DNA from: Butyrivibrio sp. UBA3740
GTDB lineage: Bacteria > Bacillota > Clostridia > Lachnospirales > Lachnospiraceae
DNA: 17,385 bases
Assembly (NCBI GenBank): GCA_002372465.1
Contig: DFGW01000156.1
Coordinates: 1 to 17,385 of the forward strand
Reading direction: 5' to 3'
Every line of letters starts with the position of its first letter. The stretch's first letter is position 1. A program made the position numbers and the translations under genes. The notes below the pieces were generated by a model. It had not been told where the DNA came from. It searched no databases and saw nothing but the letters and a program-made list of their open reading frames with translations. Below are positions 14,126 through 17,385 of the stretch, piece by piece.

Positions 14126-14159
14126 GATGCTCGCGAGTTTTGGGAAGGATGATCTGTAT

Positions 14160-15047
14160 ATGAAATCTAAAGTTGATGTCAAAAAGGGGATTACGGTTTT
14201 TCTATTTCTTCTTCCTAGCCTTTTGCTGTTTGTCAGCATACTGATCGCTCCTATCGCGGTTTCTCTTTACAGAAGTATGTATGACTGGAACGGCTTTTCA
14301 GAGGGCACTTTCATTGGCTTTGCCAATTACATAGAGCTTTTTACCAACGGATCCATCAAATTCATGACGGGTCTTAAGAATTCAATGATTCTGGCATTTT
14401 TCTCGGTATTTGTTCAGCTGCCATTTGCTCTTTTCCTGGCGCTGCTTCTGGGAAGAAAGCCCAAGAAGGAAAGAGCATTTTTGTCCATATTCTTTATGCC
14501 GGTTCTGATCTCTACAGTGGTTATTGGTCAGCTGTGGCTCAAGATCTACAATCCGGATTATGGACTTTTAAACAGATTCCTTGATGCTGTTCATCTGGGC
14601 AACTGGAAGCATGTATGGGTCGGTGATGTTAAGACTGCCCTAGGAAGTATCATTGTTCCTACAGTATGGCAGTACATCGGTTATCATATGCTTCTTATGT
14701 ATGCGGGAGTAAAGGGAGTCTCAACGGACCTTAGGGAAGCTGCCATGCTTGACGGCGCAACACCCTGGCAGGTTGACAGATTCATCGTTATTCCTGTTAT
14801 CAAGCCCATTATAAGAGTAAGTGTTATCTTTGCTGTAACTGGTTCTCTGAAGACCTACGACCTTGTTCGTATCCTGACAGAAGGTGGTCCCTTCCAGTCG
14901 ACAGAGGTACCAAGTACACTGCTTGAGAACATGCTGTTCCTGCGAAACAGGTATGGAATGGGAAGCACGATCTCAGTTATGCTGATCTTCCTGTGCTTTG
15001 CCTTCGCACTTCTTATAACTGCTGCATTCAGGGAAAAGGATGAATAA
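14160..15047 (+). CDS. Carbohydrate ABC importer permease, MalF/UgpA type (CUT1)
   Basis: This encodes 295 residues. The frame is open from 14109, but that segment overlaps the intercistronic hairpin. The ATG at 14160 has AAGGA ten bases before it and starts an ordinary MalF-type N-terminus. About six membrane helices can be counted, beginning with a hydrophobic span ITVFLFLLPSLLLFVSILIAP. The EAA loop that docks the ATPase is clear: LREAAMLDGATPWQ followed by VDRFIVIPVIKP. With the second permease it forms the transmembrane channel for the sugar delivered by the binding lipoprotein. It lies after the hairpin and overlaps the next frame. Confidence 0.94.
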   Translation: MKSKVDVKKGITVFLFLLPSLLLFVSILIAPIAVSLYRSMYDWNGFSEGTFIGFANYIELFTNGSIKFMTGLKNSMILAFFSVFVQLPFALFLALLLGRKPKKERAFLSIFFMPVLISTVVIGQLWLKIYNPDYGLLNRFLDAVHLGNWKHVWVGDVKTALGSIIVPTVWQYIGYHMLLMYAGVKGVSTDLREAAMLDGATPWQVDRFIVIPVIKPIIRVSVIFAVTGSLKTYDLVRILTEGGPFQSTEVPSTLLENMLFLRNRYGMGSTISVMLIFLCFAFALLITAAFREKDE

Positions 15048-15048
15048 T

Positions 15049-15906
15049 ATGGAAAATAATCAGATGGAGGCGGTGAAAAAAACCAATCCGGCCGCCAAAG
15101 TGTTAATGTATATATTCCTCATATTCTGGGCTCTGGTGAACCTGTTTCCGATTTATTTCATGTTCACCTTTTCACTTAAGTCCAACGAGGAGATATTTGG
15201 ATCTAACATCATAGGCCTTCCCAAAGAGTGGCTCTGGTCTAACTATTCCTCCGCTCTTAACACGGGAAACATGGCTCTTTACTTTTTTAACAGTTTGCTG
15301 GTAACCACCCTTGCTATAGGAATCTCTCTGATGGCAGCCATGATGGCTACCTATGCCATAACAAGGATCAGGTGGAGGCTCAGTAAGCTCACCAACGCAT
15401 TCTTTATGCTGGGACTTACTATCCCGATCCAGGCATCAATTGTACCTGTGTACGTTGTTCTTTCCAAGATGCACTGGCTCAACAAGTACTCGACACTGAT
15501 CGTTCCTTATTCCGCTTTTGCGCTTTCAATGTCCATTCTCATCTGTACCGGCTTTATGGTGGAGATACCCTATGCACTGGACGAAGCTGCAAGAATAGAC
15601 GGTTGCGGGCTTGCAGAAACCTTCTTTAAGATTATCCTCCCACTTATGAAGCCCGCAGTATCCACCGTCGGCGTGTACTCATACCTTCAATGCTGGAATG
15701 AGTTCATGTTCGCCAACGTATTTATTTCAGACTCCAAGCACAGGACACTTCCTGTAGGTATCAAGGCTCTTTCCGGTCAGCACACAACTGATTGGGGACC
15801 GATTGGAGCAGCACTTGTGATTGCGACCTTCCCAACATTATTCTTCTATCTCTTCCTTAGCGGCAAGATTCAGGAGAGCTTTATCGCCGGTGCGGTAAAA
15901 GGCTGA
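15049..15906 (+). CDS. Carbohydrate ABC importer permease, MalG/UgpE type (CUT1)
   Basis: This encodes 285 residues. Two ATGs are close together, at 15040 and 15049. The second is preferred because AAGGA sits eight bases before it, whereas it abuts the first with no spacing. The start lies one base beyond the previous stop, implying translational coupling. Six membrane helices are visible, and the EAA loop reads YALDEAARIDGCGLAETF followed by FKIILPLMKP. The C-terminus ending SFIAGAVKG is typical of MalG-type permeases. No ATPase gene follows. CUT1 systems in Firmicutes often share one MsmK/MsiK-type ATPase encoded elsewhere, and that is the likely arrangement here. Confidence 0.95.
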   Translation: MENNQMEAVKKTNPAAKVLMYIFLIFWALVNLFPIYFMFTFSLKSNEEIFGSNIIGLPKEWLWSNYSSALNTGNMALYFFNSLLVTTLAIGISLMAAMMATYAITRIRWRLSKLTNAFFMLGLTIPIQASIVPVYVVLSKMHWLNKYSTLIVPYSAFALSMSILICTGFMVEIPYALDEAARIDGCGLAETFFKIILPLMKPAVSTVGVYSYLQCWNEFMFANVFISDSKHRTLPVGIKALSGQHTTDWGPIGAALVIATFPTLFFYLFLSGKIQESFIAGAVKG

Positions 15907-15946
15907 GAGCACTTACTGAGGTTCTTTACGAGGTTAGTGCGAACGT

Positions 15947-15975
15947 GTCATGGCGAGCGTTAGCGAGAGCATGAC
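15947..15975. repeat. GCGAG-rich palindromic element after the permease genes
   Basis: GTCATG (15947-15952) pairs with CATGAC (15970-15975). The interior contains GCGAG twice, 10 bases apart (15953 and 15963). A weaker GCACT/AGTGC pair (15909-15913 with 15936-15940) lies just upstream. The element shares an ATGCTC/GCGAG flavour with the hairpin region near 14126-14137 and may belong to a dispersed repeat family. Confidence 0.45.
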
Positions 15976-15984
15976 TTCCTTGTG

Positions 15985-16004
15985 ATAATCCTTGAGATTA
16001 TAAA
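15985..16004 (+). promoter_or_regulatory. Dyad ATAATC-N5-GATTAT overlapping a possible -10 box
   Basis: A perfect 6-bp inverted repeat (15985-15990 and 15996-16001) overlaps TATAAA (15999-16004), a possible -10 element without a clear -35. If active, this promoter would place the terminator-like hairpin at 16023-16065 inside the leader of the sensor kinase gene. Confidence 0.3.
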
Positions 16005-16022
16005 TATATCACTACCCCTCGT

Positions 16023-16065
16023 GGCAGGCCCTGGAGATTTAGGTCCCAGGGCTTGTCCTATTTTT
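16023..16065 (+). terminator. Rho-independent terminator after the ABC importer genes
   Basis: GGCAGGCCCTGG (16023-16034) pairs with CCAGGGCTTGTCC (16046-16058), with one wobble and one bulged base, around a loop of about 11 bases. It is followed by TATTTTT. It ends only 17 bases before the sensor kinase ATG. Confidence 0.82.
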
Positions 16066-16082
16066 ACGAAACGTGATAAATT

Positions 16083-17385
16083 ATGCATATGAGTTTAATT
16101 AATAAGATAAGCAAAGAACAGAATAAGATAGCAAAATCTCTTTCCTTCAGACTTCAGCGGCTGGTGCTGGGGATCGTTTTTGTTGTCATCATTTCCTTTT
16201 TGGCATCTATGCTGTGGATCACAGAGAGGGAGCGAAGAGACTACAGTATCCGCGAAGCGGAGAATGTGCTGAAGACTCTTTCCAGCAACATCTCTTCCGA
16301 TATCCAGAGCTATACTGAGATATCGAGACTTGTAATGACTGAAGATCAGCTGGTGAACTTTCTTAGGGCCGATGATTCTTCCGTGGACATAAGCATGATC
16401 AATGATGCCAGATACGGTATCATGGACATCCTGAATGTTACCGAAGGTGTGGACACAGTTATCGTCATCAGGGAAGACTACATCATGCTTTCCACGAACC
16501 GTTTTACCTATAAGTATGACTATGATCTCTTGCAGGACGATGCCTGGAAAAAAGATATCCTGGACAAAAAAGGTGCGGCTGTGGTTTCCCTTAATTCCAA
16601 CGGGGTTGCTCACAAGGCGGGAAACCGTCAGATGGTCACCATAGGCAGAGCTATCTATGACATTGACTCTCAGGACAGAACGGGAATAATGCTGATGAAT
16701 ATATCCACCCGTGTCTTTGAAAAGATGCTTGGACAGCTTCGCTACAATGATATCTGCATCATGGGTGACGACGGGACTTTCCTTGCGGGGAATATCGATC
16801 TTGCGAATTACTTCGACAGCTCTTTTGCCACCGGAGGAATAATGCATAAGGACGTAACTCTCCCTGAGGGAAAGATGCTGATCTCAGGCTGCAGAGTGGG
16901 AAAGACGCCGATAGTCCTGCTTAAGACCACATCCTACGGAGCTGAAGGTATCCCCTTCAGGATCATCTACGTGCTCTTTATACTGCTGTTTGTATTCGTT
17001 GGAGCTGCCATGTATTCCACCAGCTTCATCAGGAAGAACATCACGGATCCTATATTTGAACTGTCTGACGCCATCGTCAGGAACAGGCAGGCAGGGGAGC
17101 TTAAGGTTATTGATAAGCCCATGCCAAACACCGAGCTTGCCATGCTTGAAGGTGACTACAACAATATGATCGAGCATGTCAATGAACTTATCACAACCCT
17201 TATGGAGAAGGAAAAGACCTTGCAGAAGGCGGAGATGCGAGTGCTCCAGGAGCAGATCAAGCCTCACTTTTTGTACAACTCCATTGAGACTATAGGATTC
17301 CTGGCTCTGGATGCGGGAGCTGACAAGGTACATGATGCCCTGGAGACACTTGGAAGCTTTTATCGCAATTTCTTAAGTAAGGGCG
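16083..17385 (+). CDS. YesM-type sensor histidine kinase, 3' end outside window
   Basis: The frame is open from an ATG at 16083 to the right edge (434 full codons plus one base), so the gene is truncated by the window, not broken. A second in-frame ATG follows at 16089, and neither has a visible ribosome site. The N-terminus has a membrane helix at about 27-46, then a roughly 245-residue extracytoplasmic sensor region (Cache-like by position), a second helix at 293-311, a HAMP-like segment (about 312-372, with NITDPIFELSDAI) and the start of a His_kinase domain (PF06580). The phosphoacceptor is H395 in LQEQIKPHFLYNSIET. Kinases of this type usually pair with a YesN-like AraC response regulator, which probably lies just beyond the window, and control adjacent CUT1 importers. 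The terminator upstream suggests separate or attenuated expression from the importer. Confidence 0.93.
   Translation, partial: MHMSLINKISKEQNKIAKSLSFRLQRLVLGIVFVVIISFLASMLWITERERRDYSIREAENVLKTLSSNISSDIQSYTEISRLVMTEDQLVNFLRADDSSVDISMINDARYGIMDILNVTEGVDTVIVIREDYIMLSTNRFTYKYDYDLLQDDAWKKDILDKKGAAVVSLNSNGVAHKAGNRQMVTIGRAIYDIDSQDRTGIMLMNISTRVFEKMLGQLRYNDICIMGDDGTFLAGNIDLANYFDSSFATGGIMHKDVTLPEGKMLISGCRVGKTPIVLLKTTSYGAEGIPFRIIYVLFILLFVFVGAAMYSTSFIRKNITDPIFELSDAIVRNRQAGELKVIDKPMPNTELAMLEGDYNNMIEHVNELITTLMEKEKTLQKAEMRVLQEQIKPHFLYNSIETIGFLALDAGADKVHDALETLGSFYRNFLSKG

Noticed and set aside
14109..14159. Upstream start of the first permease (17 extra codons)
   Set aside because: The extension falls within the intercistronic hairpin, lacks a ribosome site and gives residues unlike permease N-termini. 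The ATG at 14160 has AAGGA before it.
16095..16847. Long minus-strand open frame (250 codons)
   Set aside because: It is antisense to the sensor kinase frame, which shows clear family motifs (HAMP-like region, H395 box). The minus translation shows no recognisable family and has no convincing start signal.
16884..17333. Minus-strand open frame (149 codons)
   Set aside because: It is a mirror of the kinase coding strand, and the + frame carries the conserved QIKPHFLYNS motif.
1..17385. Insertion sequences, prophage, tRNA, rRNA or CRISPR arrays
   Set aside because: No transposase, integrase, cas or phage genes, no regular repeats with spacers and no recognisable tRNA or rRNA sequence were seen on either strand.

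Overview
The window looks like chromosomal DNA of a Lachnospiraceae-type Firmicute (Butyrivibrio/Pseudobutyrivibrio/Roseburia-like). That placement is inferred from content: a BspA-type leucine-rich-repeat protein, an Ala/Pro-rich linker on a sugar-binding lipoprotein, a CUT1 ABC cassette beside a YesM-type kinase, AGGAG-type ribosome sites and Rho-independent terminators. Coding density is high. Every gene is on the + strand except one L,D-transpeptidase, and no gene-free stretch exceeds about 220 bases.

Region A (1-6426): a compact run of a tocopherol-cyclase-like protein (5' end cut off), an intracellular LRR protein, an 11-TM sodium:neurotransmitter-symporter (NSS) family transporter, a DUF2201-type protein (degenerate metallopeptidase-like N-terminus plus VWA domain) and a MoxR-type AAA+ ATPase, closed by a strong terminator. 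The first two genes overlap as TAATG and the NSS and VWA genes overlap as ATGA. The VWA protein and the ATPase form a predicted MoxR/VWA pair, with the LRR protein and the transporter as possible partners or clients.

Region B (6427-8667): a single-gene unit encoding type 2 2-isopropylmalate synthase (LeuA) fused in frame to a complete AraC/XylS-type DNA-binding domain. This is the most remarkable feature. The enzyme's leucine-sensing regulatory domain lies directly before the DNA-binding domain, which suggests a leucine-responsive enzyme/transcription factor. The upstream region has two pairs of short direct repeats and no visible T-box or leader peptide. The gene is bracketed by two terminators with nearly the same stem.

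Region C (8638-11988): a minus-strand secreted L,D-transpeptidase converges on leuA and diverges from a pair encoding a COG2509-type FAD-dependent dehydrogenase and a parvulin-like lipoprotein that lacks the usual parvulin histidines. Extended -10 promoters lie in the divergent gap.

Region D (11989-17385): a small lipoprotein, then a CUT1 carbohydrate ABC importer (binding lipoprotein and two permeases, no ATPase gene), a strong intercistronic hairpin after the binding-protein gene, palindromes and a terminator after the second permease, and the first 434 codons of a YesM-type sensor kinase that runs off the right edge. Together this suggests oligosaccharide sensing and uptake.
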